Positions 9,095 to 17,519 of a stretch of DNA of 64,000 nucleotides are shown piece by piece. This DNA comes from Pedobacter ureilyticus (GTDB lineage Bacteria; Bacteroidota; Bacteroidia; Sphingobacteriales; Sphingobacteriaceae): the NCBI RefSeq assembly GCF_005925345.1, contig NZ_SSHJ01000008.1, positions 124,001 through 188,000 of the forward strand, written 5' to 3'. The notes beneath the pieces are model-generated. The model was not told where the DNA came from and did not search any database. It saw nothing but the letters and a program-made list of their open reading frames with translations. The position numbers and the translations under genes were made by a program. Position 1 is the stretch's first letter, and every line of letters begins with the position of its first letter.

Positions 9095-9289
9095 TTATTG
9101 GATTTTACCTTTTCTTCGTTTCAATATACTTATGATAACAAAGACCAACCCAATAAGTTCTAAAATCATGCTTAAAAAAAGCACTACTAATGTTAAATTT
9201 TGGTACGAGCTTTTAAGCATCAACGCAGCCGGCATCAATAAAACTGCCGCCAACATACAAAAAAGTGCTCTTTTTATAAATTTATCCAT
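9095..9289 (-). CDS. small two-helix membrane protein
   Basis: 64 residues, helices at about 7-24 and 32-54, and a basic end (KRRKGK) that should face the cytoplasm. No family recognised. It is first in a two-gene unit with the 87-residue protein (2-base gap) and divergent from ileS, with about 80 bp shared upstream DNA. Confidence 0.6.
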   Translation of the reverse strand: MDKFIKRALFCMLAAVLLMPAALMLKSSYQNLTLVVLFLSMILELIGLVFVIISILKRRKGKIQ

Positions 9290-9334
9290 AAAACAATTTC
9301 CGTGGCAAAACTACCATTATTCATTCTAAAACCT

Positions 9335-9342
9335 TAACTTTG
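9335..9342 (+). promoter_or_regulatory. TAnnTTTG box upstream of ileS
   Basis: TAACTTTG matches the Bacteroidota -7 element, and the start codon follows 30 nt later. No TTG is found at the right distance upstream, so the call rests on the -7 box alone. Confidence 0.4.
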
Positions 9343-9372
9343 CAGCCTTTAATTTTTGGAGATACTTGATTG

Positions 9373-12300
9373 ATGTATAGGGAATTTAAACAATTAGAAC
9401 TAGCTAAAATAGGAGAAGAAATACTAGCATTTTGGAAAGCACAAAATATCTTTGATAAAAGTATTGATAGCCGACCAAAATCGAAACCTTTTACTTTTTA
9501 CGAGGGACCACCATCTGCCAATGGCATGCCGGGTATTCACCACGTAATGGCTCGTGCTATTAAAGATATTTTCTGTCGCTACAAAACCCTAAAAGGATAT
9601 CAAGTGAAACGCAAAGGCGGATGGGACACCCATGGTTTACCCATAGAGCTTGCGGTAGAGAAAAAATTAGGCATCACTAAAGAGGATATTGGCAAGAAAA
9701 TCTCGGTAGATGAATACAACGCAGCCTGTAAGGAAGAGGTAATGCGCTATACCGATGTTTGGAATGACCTTACCGAAAAAATGGGCTACTGGGTAGACTT
9801 ACAAAATCCTTACGTAACCTACCAAAATGAGTACATTGAAACCCTGTGGTGGATTTTAAAACAACTGTACAACAAGGGGCTTTTATACAAAGGCTACACC
9901 ATCCAACCTTATTCGCCAGCTGCAGGTACAGGTTTAAGTTCGCACGAGCTGAACCAACCGGGTACTTACCGTGATGTGAGTGATACCACGATTGTAGCCC
10001 AATTTAAGGCAAAAGCAGAAACTTTACCTTCGTTTTTACAAGGTTTCGGAGCTGTTGATATCCTAGCTTGGACGACTACCCCTTGGACTTTACCAAGTAA
10101 CACCGCATTAACGGTTGGTCCAAAAATTGACTACGTGTTGGTAAAGACTTTTAACCAATACACTTTTGAGCCGAGCAATGTAGTTTTAGCGAAAGCTTTG
10201 GTAGGCAAGCAGTTTGGTGGCAAATTTTTCCTAGCGGAAGATGAAACAGCCTTTGCCAATTACAAAGCCGAAGACAAGAAAATCCCTTACCAAATTTTAG
10301 CCGAATGCAAGGGCGAAGATTTAGTAGGTATCAGATACGAACAACTACTACCATTAGCTACACCTTACCAAAATGCAGCCGATGCTTTCCGCGTAATTGC
10401 CGGAGATTTTGTAACTACGGAAGATGGTACAGGTATTGTGCACACTGCCCCTACTTTTGGTGCAGATGATGCTCGTGTAGCTAAATTGGCTACACCAGAA
10501 ATCCCTCCAATGTTAATCTTGGATGATAAAGGTAATGCTGTTCCTTTAGTTGATTTACAAGGTAAGTTTGTAGCATCACTAGGCGAATTTGGCGGCAAAT
10601 ACGTTAAAAACGAATATTACGCAGAAGGCACAGCTCCTGAGAAATCGGTAGATGTAGAAATTGCCATCCGTTTAAAAGAAGAAAACAAAGCCTTTAAGGT
10701 TGAGAAATATGTACACAGTTATCCGCATTGTTGGAGAACTGATAAGCCAGTACTTTACTATCCGTTAGATAGCTGGTTCATTAAAACTACAGCCGTTAAA
10801 GAAAAAATGGCTGATTTAAACAAAACTATCAACTGGAAACCTGAAGCAACTGGAACTGGCCGTTTTGGTAACTGGCTAGAAAACTTGGTAGACTGGAACC
10901 TTTCGCGTTCTCGCTATTGGGGTACGCCATTGCCTATTTGGCGTACAAAAACTTCATTTGACGACGAGCTAGAAATTTGCATTGGTTCGGTTAGTGAGCT
11001 ACGAACAAGAAGGAATAATGTAAAACTTGAAGATGGTTATCTTGCGGATTACTTTGCTATTTCTTGTAATTTAGAGCAATTTGAAACTGATTTCAAAAAT
11101 GGCGAAGAGTTTATTTCCGATAGTTTAAGCTTAGCGAAAGAAGTATTTCTTGAAAGGCTAAAAAAAGAAAACAAAATTGATAGTTCTTTCTTTTATGATT
11201 ATCTGAATTCGATAGTTCCTGAAAAAGTCTCAGAAAACCTAGAAAGATACACCATTTTATTAAGCGAAAAATGGGCAAATGGCACTTTCGACTTACATCG
11301 CCCTTATATTGACGATGTTTTTATCATAAAAAAACGCTACTTAAACTATTCTGGTGCTATTGATGATAATCAATATGTATTTTTCAAACGCGAAACCGAC
11401 TTGATTGACGTTTGGTTTGATAGCGGTGCCATGCCTTACGCACAATGGCACTTCCCTTTTGAAAACAAAGAAGAATTTGAAAACGCTTACCCTGCAGATT
11501 TCATTGCAGAAGGTGTTGACCAAACTCGTGGTTGGTTCTTTACTTTACATGCCATTGCGGTAATGTTAAGCGAAAGCAGCGACGAGATCAAAGCCATTAA
11601 CGAGCGTGTAAACAACCCGGGCATTGCCTTTAAAAATGTGGTATCAAACGGATTGGTATTGGATAAAAACGGTGCTAAAATGTCTAAACGTTTAGGCAAT
11701 GCGGTTGATCCTTTCAGCACTATCGATACTTACAGTGCTGATGCTACCCGTTGGTACATGATCTCAAATGCATCACCTTGGGACAACTTGAAATTTAACC
11801 TAGAAGGATTAGATGAAGTACGTAGAAAATTCTTCGGAACCTTGTACAATACCTACTCTTTCTTCGCATTATATGCTAATATTGATAAGTTCGAGATTGA
11901 CTTGAACAACCAAACGCCAGTTGCGCAACGTAGCGAATTAGACCGTTGGATTTTATCGTTATTGCAAAACTTAATAGCAGAAGTTGACGAGGCTTACAAT
12001 ACCTATGAGCCAACCAAAGCGGCAAGAGCTATCCAAAACTTTGTAGACGAACATTTAAGTAACTGGTATATCCGCTTATCTCGTCGTCGTTTCTGGAAAG
12101 GCGAAATGACAGCGGATAAAAAAGCGGCTTATGAAACCTTGTATACTTGCTTAGTGAATATTGCACAGTTGATGTCGCCAGTGGCACCGTTCTTCTCAGA
12201 TTGGTTGTACCAAAATTTAACGGAGATTTTACCAGCAGAAGCAAAATCGGAATCGGTACACCTAACTATTTTGCCAGATGCAGATCAAACATTAGTCGAT

Positions 12301-13038
12301 AATGAGTTGAACGAGCGTATGGAATTGGCTCAAAACATCTCTTCGATGGTGTTATCGCTGCGCAAGAAAATGAGTATCAATGTTCGTCAGCCTTTAGCAA
12401 AAGTGTTGATTCCGGTTTTAGATGATACCTTTAAAAACAAGGTAGAATTAGTGAAGGATTTGATCCTTTCTGAAACCAATATTAAAGAAATTTCATACAT
12501 TACCGACACTGCTGGTTTCATCAAGAAAAAGGTTAAACCAAACTTTAAAGCTTTAGGCGCTAAAGTAGGCAAGGATATGAAGTTGGTAACGGAAGTCATC
12601 AACAAAATGAGCCAAGAAGAACTTGCTCAGTTTGAAAAAGAGGGCACTTTCTCTATACTCAATACTCCATACTCAATACTTTTGAGTGATGTAGAAATTA
12701 TTGCAGAAGACATCCCAGGATGGCAGGTAACTAATATGGGCAACTTAACCGTGGCCTTGGATATCAATATCACTACCGAGCTTAAACAAGAAGGTTTATC
12801 TCGTGAGTTGATTAATCGTATCCAAAACTTAAGAAAAGAATTGAATTTTGAAGTTACCGATAGGATAACGGTAAGTTTACAACAACATAATTTAATTGTA
12901 GATGCGGTAGCAAAAAACAAAACCTACATTTGCAACGAAATTTTAGCTAATGATATTTTGTTAACAGAAAGCATATCGAACGGAAACAAAATCATCATAG
13001 AAGATGTTGAATTGGATATTTTGATTACCAAATTATAA
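9373..13038 (+). CDS. ileS: isoleucine--tRNA ligase (with an extra insertion)
   Basis: Class I synthetase, 1221 residues from the ATG at 9373 (a TTG lies one codon earlier). Visible: the HIGH-type motif in GMPGIHHV (about residues 52-59), the editing domain with WTTTPWTLPSNTAL, the W-rich GTPLPIWRT segment, the conserved DVWFDSGAMPYAQWH, and KMSKR at about 771-775. Residues about 545-639 (RTRRNN... to ...WANGT) form an extra, AT-rich, Lys/Glu-rich segment between CIGSVSEL and FDLHRPY, where relatives as I know them have only a short linker. Residues near 1094-1103 are encoded by four tandem 7-nt repeats. Likely an operon with the following DksA-like gene and lspA. Confidence 0.95.
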   Translation: MYREFKQLELAKIGEEILAFWKAQNIFDKSIDSRPKSKPFTFYEGPPSANGMPGIHHVMARAIKDIFCRYKTLKGYQVKRKGGWDTHGLPIELAVEKKLGITKEDIGKKISVDEYNAACKEEVMRYTDVWNDLTEKMGYWVDLQNPYVTYQNEYIETLWWILKQLYNKGLLYKGYTIQPYSPAAGTGLSSHELNQPGTYRDVSDTTIVAQFKAKAETLPSFLQGFGAVDILAWTTTPWTLPSNTALTVGPKIDYVLVKTFNQYTFEPSNVVLAKALVGKQFGGKFFLAEDETAFANYKAEDKKIPYQILAECKGEDLVGIRYEQLLPLATPYQNAADAFRVIAGDFVTTEDGTGIVHTAPTFGADDARVAKLATPEIPPMLILDDKGNAVPLVDLQGKFVASLGEFGGKYVKNEYYAEGTAPEKSVDVEIAIRLKEENKAFKVEKYVHSYPHCWRTDKPVLYYPLDSWFIKTTAVKEKMADLNKTINWKPEATGTGRFGNWLENLVDWNLSRSRYWGTPLPIWRTKTSFDDELEICIGSVSELRTRRNNVKLEDGYLADYFAISCNLEQFETDFKNGEEFISDSLSLAKEVFLERLKKENKIDSSFFYDYLNSIVPEKVSENLERYTILLSEKWANGTFDLHRPYIDDVFIIKKRYLNYSGAIDDNQYVFFKRETDLIDVWFDSGAMPYAQWHFPFENKEEFENAYPADFIAEGVDQTRGWFFTLHAIAVMLSESSDEIKAINERVNNPGIAFKNVVSNGLVLDKNGAKMSKRLGNAVDPFSTIDTYSADATRWYMISNASPWDNLKFNLEGLDEVRRKFFGTLYNTYSFFALYANIDKFEIDLNNQTPVAQRSELDRWILSLLQNLIAEVDEAYNTYEPTKAARAIQNFVDEHLSNWYIRLSRRRFWKGEMTADKKAAYETLYTCLVNIAQLMSPVAPFFSDWLYQNLTEILPAEAKSESVHLTILPDADQTLVDNELNERMELAQNISSMVLSLRKKMSINVRQPLAKVLIPVLDDTFKNKVELVKDLILSETNIKEISYITDTAGFIKKKVKPNFKALGAKVGKDMKLVTEVINKMSQEELAQFEKEGTFSILNTPYSILLSDVEIIAEDIPGWQVTNMGNLTVALDINITTELKQEGLSRELINRIQNLRKELNFEVTDRITVSLQQHNLIVDAVAKNKTYICNEILANDILLTESISNGNKIIIEDVELDILITKL
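12652..12679 (+). repeat. four tandem 7-nt repeats inside ileS
   Basis: Four contiguous units of consensus TCNATAC in exact 7-nt phase, encoding part of SILNTPYSIL. The same unit family (TYRATAC) forms the six-copy array just upstream of rsmI at 19246-19287. Confidence 0.85.
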
Positions 13039-13118
13039 ACCATGTGGAACGATCTAGGTTTAAAGCCAGGTAAAACCACATATAGATAGCTTCATTTACC
13101 ACTAAATTAATTTAAGAG

Positions 13119-13502
13119 ATGGAAAAGACTGAAAAAACACGTTACTCTGATAGCGAATTGCAAGAGTTCAAAGAGCTTATTCAAGAAAAACTAAGAAGTT
13201 CGAGGGAAGAATTACAAGCTTTGACCGCATCGTTAAGCAACCCGAACTCTAATGGTACAGAAGATACTTCTGGTGCTTATAAAACTTTAGAAGATGGTTC
13301 TGCAACGCTAGAAAAAGAGCAAACCAACCAATTGGCAGCCCGTCAGAAAAAATTTATTGACAACTTAGAAGCTGCGTTGGTGCGCATAGAGAACAAAACT
13401 TACGGCATCTGCAGAGAAACAGGTAAATTGATCCAAAAAGAGCGTCTACGTGCTGTCCCTCACGCTACTTTAAGCATGGAAGCTAAATTGAAACAAGGTT
13501 AA
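13119..13502 (+). CDS. DksA/TraR-family protein
   Basis: 127 residues: a long helical hairpin (about 5-95) followed by the DksA zinc-finger region (YGICRETGKLIQKERLRAVP). Only one of the four zinc cysteines is present, which is usual for this Bacteroidota branch as I know it. DksA-type proteins enter the secondary channel of RNA polymerase and modulate transcription, often with ppGpp; without the zinc site the exact role is uncertain. Its stop is directly followed by the lspA start (no spacer), and it follows ileS by 80 bases. Confidence 0.85.
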   Translation: MEKTEKTRYSDSELQEFKELIQEKLRSSREELQALTASLSNPNSNGTEDTSGAYKTLEDGSATLEKEQTNQLAARQKKFIDNLEAALVRIENKTYGICRETGKLIQKERLRAVPHATLSMEAKLKQG

Positions 13503-14105
13503 ATGAAGGGCTACACAAAACCTTTACTTTTAATATGCTTAGTACTGTTGGCAGATCAAGTTTCTAAAACTTGGATCAAGACCAATATGTACTTAGAGCA
13601 AGAGTTTAAAATCTTGGGCGATTGGTTCATTATTCACTTTACGGAGAATAATGGAATGGCTTTTGGCCTTGAGTTTGGCGGAGAATTTGGCAAACTTGCA
13701 CTTTCTCTTTTTAGGATATTGGCTGTAGGTGGCATTGGTTATGCACTACACTACATGATTCAACGTAAATACCATCGTGGCCTCATTTTAAACGTAGCTT
13801 TGATATTTGCTGGAGCGTTGGGCAACATCATTGATTCTGTTTTTTACGGTGTAATTTACAAATACGCTACTCTTTTTCATGGCCGAGTTGTAGATATGCT
13901 CTACTTCCCTATTGTTAAAGGCACTTTCCCTAGCTGGTTTCCAATATGGGCAAATGAGCCATTTGAATTTTTCAGACCTGTATTTAACTTAGCAGATGCA
14001 GCCATTTCGGTTGGGGTAATTACCATTCTTATCTTCCAAAAAACTTATTTTAAGGAAGAGGTAACTGATGAAATTGGCATTAACAACGAAAGTGTAGAAG
14101 ATTAA
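13503..14105 (+). CDS. lspA: lipoprotein signal peptidase II (first of two)
   Basis: 200 residues with four membrane helices. Family motifs: DQVSKTWI (about 19-26), FTENNGMAFG, the Asp of GRVVDMLYF (about 130) and the Asp of FNLADAA (about 166), which form the catalytic aspartate pair. It cleaves the signal peptide of prolipoproteins at the lipidated Cys. A loop of about 20 residues between the two Asp motifs is longer than in E. coli LspA. A charged tail follows. A rho-independent terminator ends the ileS-dksA-like-lspA unit. A second, shorter lspA is at 23023. Confidence 0.93.
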   Translation: MKGYTKPLLLICLVLLADQVSKTWIKTNMYLEQEFKILGDWFIIHFTENNGMAFGLEFGGEFGKLALSLFRILAVGGIGYALHYMIQRKYHRGLILNVALIFAGALGNIIDSVFYGVIYKYATLFHGRVVDMLYFPIVKGTFPSWFPIWANEPFEFFRPVFNLADAAISVGVITILIFQKTYFKEEVTDEIGINNESVED

Positions 14106-14143
14106 GGGATTAACGATTTTAGATGTAATCTATACAGTTTTAT

Positions 14144-14176
14144 AAAAACCTCACAACATTAGTTCTGAGGTTTTTT
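14144..14176 (+). terminator. intrinsic terminator after lspA
   Basis: Stem aaaaacctca/tgaggttttt (14144-14153 with 14166-14175), 12-nt loop, T-run continuing to 14176. Placed 39 bases after the lspA stop. Confidence 0.85.
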
Positions 14177-14189
14177 ATTTCGTTATGAT

Positions 14190-14282
14190 CGTCATTTCGA
14201 CTGAAGCGCAGCGAAATGGAGAAATCTATAACCTATAAATTAGATTTTAGTCAAAAGATTTCTCCGCAAGGTTGAAATGACG
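14190..14282. repeat. palindromic dispersed repeat (cgtcatttcga ... gaaatgacg)
   Basis: 93-bp element with imperfect inverted ends: cgtcatttcga and ggagaaatct on the left, agatttctcc and gaaatgacg on the right. It is closely similar to the elements at 21220-21309 and, at its ends, 59861-69, and could fold into a long hairpin in RNA. Confidence 0.85.
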
Positions 14283-14323
14283 ACAACAATAATTTCCTTA
14301 CATTTGATAAAAGACCAAATCGT

Positions 14324-15019
14324 ATGTTCAGCAAGAAACTCCTTTCCATCTTCCTATTGTTAATCAGTTTAAACTATTTGGCATTTGCTCAAAAAACCAT
14401 TAACCTCTTTAACAGAAAAGATTTAACAGGTTGGCATGCCGATGTACCCGGAAAAGATAAAAACCCAGATACTGCGGCTTCTTTTATAGTTAGAGATGGG
14501 AAATTAGTTAGCATGGGCGATCCACGTGGACACTTGATTACCGATGCCAGCTACGCAGATTATAGCTTAGAAGTTGAATATCGCTTTGCGGGAAAGCCGG
14601 GCAACTGTGGTGTGTTGGTACATGTTTCTACTCCCAGAGTATTGTACAAAATGTTTCCTAAATCTTTAGAAGTACAAATGCAGCATAAAGATGCCGGAGA
14701 TTTTTGGTGTATTGGGGAGGATATCACCGTACCAAACATGGAGGAAAGACGCGGACCAAAGGCAGAATGGAGCATTGACAAGAAAAATGGCAGGCGCATT
14801 AAAAACCTGACAGATGATTCTGAAAAACCATTAGGCCAGTGGAATACGATGAGGATAGAATGTTTGAAAGATAAAGTTAGGGTTTGGGTAAATGGTATTT
14901 TAGTGAATGATGGCTACAACTGTACAGCAACTAAAGGACAAATTGCATTACAGGCCGAAGGCAGTGAAGTAGAATTTAGAAAGCTGGAAATTAAGCCAAT
15001 TAAAAAATTAAGCAAGTAA
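14324..15019 (+). CDS. secreted DUF1080 (3-keto-disaccharide hydrolase type) protein
   Basis: 231 residues with a signal peptide (hydrophobic 7-20, cleavage near AFAQ), then the DUF1080 concanavalin-like beta sandwich: NLFNRKDLTGWHADV at the start, GKLVSMGDP, YSLEVEYRF, GNCGVLVHV, LEVQMQHKDAGDFW, WNTMRIECLKDKVRVWVNG and the closing IALQAEGSEVEFRKLEI. The family is found around sugar metabolism, and members hydrolyse 3-keto-glycosides; the substrate here is unknown since no sugar genes adjoin. A TAnnTTTG-like box lies 17 bases before the start. Confidence 0.9.
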   Translation: MFSKKLLSIFLLLISLNYLAFAQKTINLFNRKDLTGWHADVPGKDKNPDTAASFIVRDGKLVSMGDPRGHLITDASYADYSLEVEYRFAGKPGNCGVLVHVSTPRVLYKMFPKSLEVQMQHKDAGDFWCIGEDITVPNMEERRGPKAEWSIDKKNGRRIKNLTDDSEKPLGQWNTMRIECLKDKVRVWVNGILVNDGYNCTATKGQIALQAEGSEVEFRKLEIKPIKKLSK

Positions 15020-15399
15020 GTTAAATAGCCAGAAAGCACACGGAAACTCAAGCTATTACAAGCTAGCCAACTTTAAACCAAACCCTTAAACAAAAATTGC
15101 TATTCAGAAAAAAGTTCATTTTTTTAAGTATCCCTTTTTTGAACTTTTAGGTCATTTATGACTAAAACATATTCCTTGATTTCTGTGATCTACTTTGGAT
15201 ACAGTAAATTAAACAAAATCCGCATTACCAACAATTCACTGTTTTTTCGTATCTTTGCATATCTTCAAAACATCCCAACGTAAATTGTTGGCTCAGGCAC
15301 TGTCTTAAGATTTAAAAACTACCAATTACGCTCATTAAAGGCAATAATGCCACTAACTATCCAATGTGCCTATCTGGATATAAAACGAAATAATTAAAT
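15020..15399 (+). promoter_or_regulatory. 380-bp gap: TAnnTTTG box and long leader of the cold-shock gene
   Basis: The first 230 bases show nothing I can name. At 15250-15257 TATCTTTG matches the -7 element; no clear TTG partner. A start near 15264 would give a leader of about 135 nt, long for this genome but typical of cold-shock genes, whose leaders act as RNA thermosensors. A small stem (tatcca/tggata) forms about 30 nt before the start codon. Confidence 0.4.
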
Positions 15400-15855
15400 A
15401 TGGCTAAATCTCAAGCAACTTTTAGTAAAAAAGAAAACGAGAAAAAACGATTAAAAAAGAGAAACGACAAATTAGAAAAGCGTGAAGAACGCCAAGCTAA
15501 TAAAAAAAGCATGAGCTTAGAGGACATGATGGCTTACGTAGATGAGAATGGAAATATTACCTCTACACCACCAGATCCGAACAGAAAGAAAAAAGTAATC
15601 AATACAGAAGATATTCAAATCTCTACTGCGAGACAAGAAGATTTGATTGATGAAGACCCAATTAAAAAAGGTACTGTTACTTTTTTTAACGACTCTAAAG
15701 GCTATGGTTTCATTAGAAATAGCGAAACTCAAGAAAGTGTTTTTGTACACGTTAATGGTTTAAAAACCCAAATCAAAGAAGGCGATAAAGTTACCTTCGA
15801 GGTAGAAAAAGGTCAGAAAGGCCCAACTGCGGTTAGAGTTTCTACAGTCAAATAA
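15400..15855 (+). CDS. cold-shock domain protein with charged N-terminal extension
   Basis: 151 residues. The last 65 form a cold-shock domain with both RNA-binding motifs (KGYGFI at about 104-109 and VFVHV near 117-121), which binds single-stranded nucleic acid and melts RNA structure. The first 85 residues are a strongly basic, Lys/Arg/Glu-rich, probably disordered or coiled extension followed by a Pro-rich linker. Such an extension is common in this phylum and may bind ribosomes or RNA. The gene is monocistronic. Confidence 0.9.
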   Translation: MAKSQATFSKKENEKKRLKKRNDKLEKREERQANKKSMSLEDMMAYVDENGNITSTPPDPNRKKKVINTEDIQISTARQEDLIDEDPIKKGTVTFFNDSKGYGFIRNSETQESVFVHVNGLKTQIKEGDKVTFEVEKGQKGPTAVRVSTVK

Positions 15856-15867
15856 ACTCCAGATATA

Positions 15868-15906
15868 CTGAAATAAATTCAAAAGGTTGCATTGAATTTA
15901 TTTCAG
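15868..15906. repeat. perfect 15-bp inverted repeat after the cold-shock gene
   Basis: ctgaaataaattcaa and its exact complement (15892-15906) with a 9-nt loop. It shares gaatttatttcag with the elements flanking the GIY-YIG pseudogene. It may serve as a terminator for the cold-shock gene, although no T-run follows. Confidence 0.7.
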
Positions 15907-16003
15907 CACTTTGACGAAAAGCACCTCGTTTCCTCTCCAGAATAGCAGCAATGTCTTTGCTTAATGAACCCGATTGAAGCGGTATACTTTTTGTTTTACT
16001 TAT

Positions 16004-16080
16004 TGTCATCCTGAACGCTAGTGAAGGATCTGTATGTTTAAGCAGGTCGGAAATAGATTCGTAGTGCCTCGGAATGTCAG
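16004..16080. repeat. degenerate palindromic repeat (gtcatcctga ... ggaatgtcag)
   Basis: 77-bp element with imperfect inverted ends and inner parts (gtgaaggatct / agattcgtagtgcctc), matching the same general design as the elements at 33949 and 20034. Confidence 0.6.
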
Positions 16081-16275
16081 GATGCCTAAACAAAAAGATA
16101 CTAACGGAAAGCGGGACTATGTTTCCCTAATAGCAGTAAATTGCTTTTCAAAATAAAAAAATAAATCACTCATTTTTTGATGGTTGGCTCAATTTTTGCA
16201 TATCGCATGAAAATTGTTTATGGATTTACATGGATATTTACATCTGATTTATAAACACACATAAAAACACACAAG

Positions 16276-16989
16276 ATGAAACGATTATTCGCAATTGCGC
16301 TTGTAGCGCTTACCACATTAGCTAGTTTAAATGCCTCGGCACAACAAGTAGATTTAAGAAAAAAAATTACCGTTAGCGGCACTGCCGAAACCGAAATTAC
16401 GCCAGATATTATCTACATCAATATTTCGTTAAAAGAATATTTAAAAGATGGCAACAGCAAGAAAAAAGTAGATATCACTACGTTGGAGACGCAATTATTT
16501 AACGCTGTGCAAAAAGCAGGCATTGCTAAAGAAAATTTAACCATTAATAATTTGAGCAGCTGGAACTACACCACCTCTAAGAAAAAAGATCCTGATTTTT
16601 TAGCTAGCAAACAATACCGTTTAAAAGTTAGCGACTTAAACAAGTTCAATTTGATTTTAGAAGGAATTGATGCCAAAGGGATTGCTAGCACGAACATTGA
16701 CAGCTACGATTACAGCAAAATTGATGTCTTGAAAAAAGAATTGAAAGTGAAGGCTTTATTGGCTGCGAAAGAAAAAGCTACTTATATGGTAGAGGCTTTA
16801 GGAGATAAATTAGGTAGCGTGTTAGATATACAAGATTTAGGAGATAACAACGGTGGCATGATGGTACCACAATACAGAAACTATGCAATGAAGGCAGAAA
16901 TGGCCATGGATGCTTCGCAAGCGCCAGAAATTGACTTTAAAAAGATTAAATTGAGCTTTACAGTAAATACTGTGTTCGAGATTAAATAA
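16276..16989 (+). CDS. secreted SIMPL-domain (DUF541) protein
   Basis: 237 residues with a signal peptide (cleavage near NASAQQ), then one SIMPL domain: KKITVSGTAETEITPDIIYI near the start, a KAGIAKENLTINN segment and a VKALLAAKEKATYMVEALG helix. These are periplasmic or surface proteins of poorly known function; E. coli YggE is linked to oxidative-stress tolerance. The gene stands alone and is closed by a strong terminator. Confidence 0.88.
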   Translation: MKRLFAIALVALTTLASLNASAQQVDLRKKITVSGTAETEITPDIIYINISLKEYLKDGNSKKKVDITTLETQLFNAVQKAGIAKENLTINNLSSWNYTTSKKKDPDFLASKQYRLKVSDLNKFNLILEGIDAKGIASTNIDSYDYSKIDVLKKELKVKALLAAKEKATYMVEALGDKLGSVLDIQDLGDNNGGMMVPQYRNYAMKAEMAMDASQAPEIDFKKIKLSFTVNTVFEIK

Positions 16990-17008
16990 TTTATTTGATA
17001 ATTTTGTA

Positions 17009-17042
17009 GGCCTATCAACGTATATGTTGATAGGCTTTTTTA
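17009..17042 (+). terminator. intrinsic terminator after the SIMPL gene
   Basis: Perfect 10-bp stem (17010-17019 with 17026-17035), 6-nt loop, followed by TTTTTTA. Confidence 0.9.
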
Positions 17043-17105
17043 TTTTCTAAAACCTGAAAAGAAAACACGAAGTTTTCTAATCCATTAAAAGCAATAATTA
17101 CGCAA

Positions 17106-17414
17106 ATGAAAAAATTACTTTACACCTTAATCTTAGTTTTTACGCTTTCTACTACTGTTAATGCCAAATCTGCAATTAAAGACAAGCCAAATACAGAACT
17201 TACGGCAGAACAAAAAATAGAACTAGAAAGCATTACTAAACGAGTGGAAGAAATTAGATCAATGGATAGATCTATGCTTACCAAAACAGAAAGAAAAGCC
17301 TTGAGAAAAGAAGTGAAAGAGCTAAAAAAGCGTGCAGATTTTCTAAATCAAAACGTAACGCTTTCTTTAGGTGCTATCATCATCATATTATTGTTATTGA
17401 TCATTATTCTCTAA
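17106..17414 (+). CDS. small exported protein with coiled-coil and C-terminal membrane helix (paralogue A)
   Basis: 102 residues: signal peptide (1-20), a 60-residue charged helix rich in Lys/Glu (TELTAEQKIELESITKRV to KELKKRADFL), then a very hydrophobic C-terminal helix ending in a run of Ile/Leu. The order suggests a periplasmic coiled coil anchored by its tail. Its neighbour at 17520 is a clear paralogue with the same length and motif TELTAEQ, so a tandem duplication. I do not know its function. Confidence 0.75.
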   Translation: MKKLLYTLILVFTLSTTVNAKSAIKDKPNTELTAEQKIELESITKRVEEIRSMDRSMLTKTERKALRKEVKELKKRADFLNQNVTLSLGAIIIILLLLIIIL

Positions 17415-17452
17415 ATCAATTTTCTTTTTGTTAAGGATAGAACAATATTTTA

Positions 17453-17505
17453 CAATTGTTGTTATAGAATGGAGTTAAAAAAACTCAACGAATGCTATAA
17501 CAATT
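17453..17505. repeat. nested inverted repeat between the two paralogues
   Basis: Outer arms 17453-17466 and 17495-17505 pair with one 3-nt bulge, and an inner stem gagtt/aactc sits between them. Lies just upstream of the second paralogue; could be a terminator or a regulatory fold. Confidence 0.5.
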
Positions 17506-17519
17506 AAAACCTTAAAAAG

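Larger units (their letters stand above)
15856..16275. other. 420-bp gap containing repeat remnants only
   Basis: Holds two palindromic elements (15868-15906 and 16004-16080, listed separately). The open frame across it on the minus strand (to 16093) is a translation of these repeats and is not called as a gene. The last 180 bases before the SIMPL gene are AT-rich, with no promoter box I can support. Confidence 0.5.

Noticed and set aside
13042..13089. 15-codon open frame between ileS and the DksA-like gene
   Set aside because: Too short, no regulatory codon bias, no terminator after it, so not a leader peptide I can support.
15848..16093. 81-codon open frame on the minus strand after the cold-shock gene
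   Set aside because: Most of it translates two palindromic repeats; no family features, no start signal.
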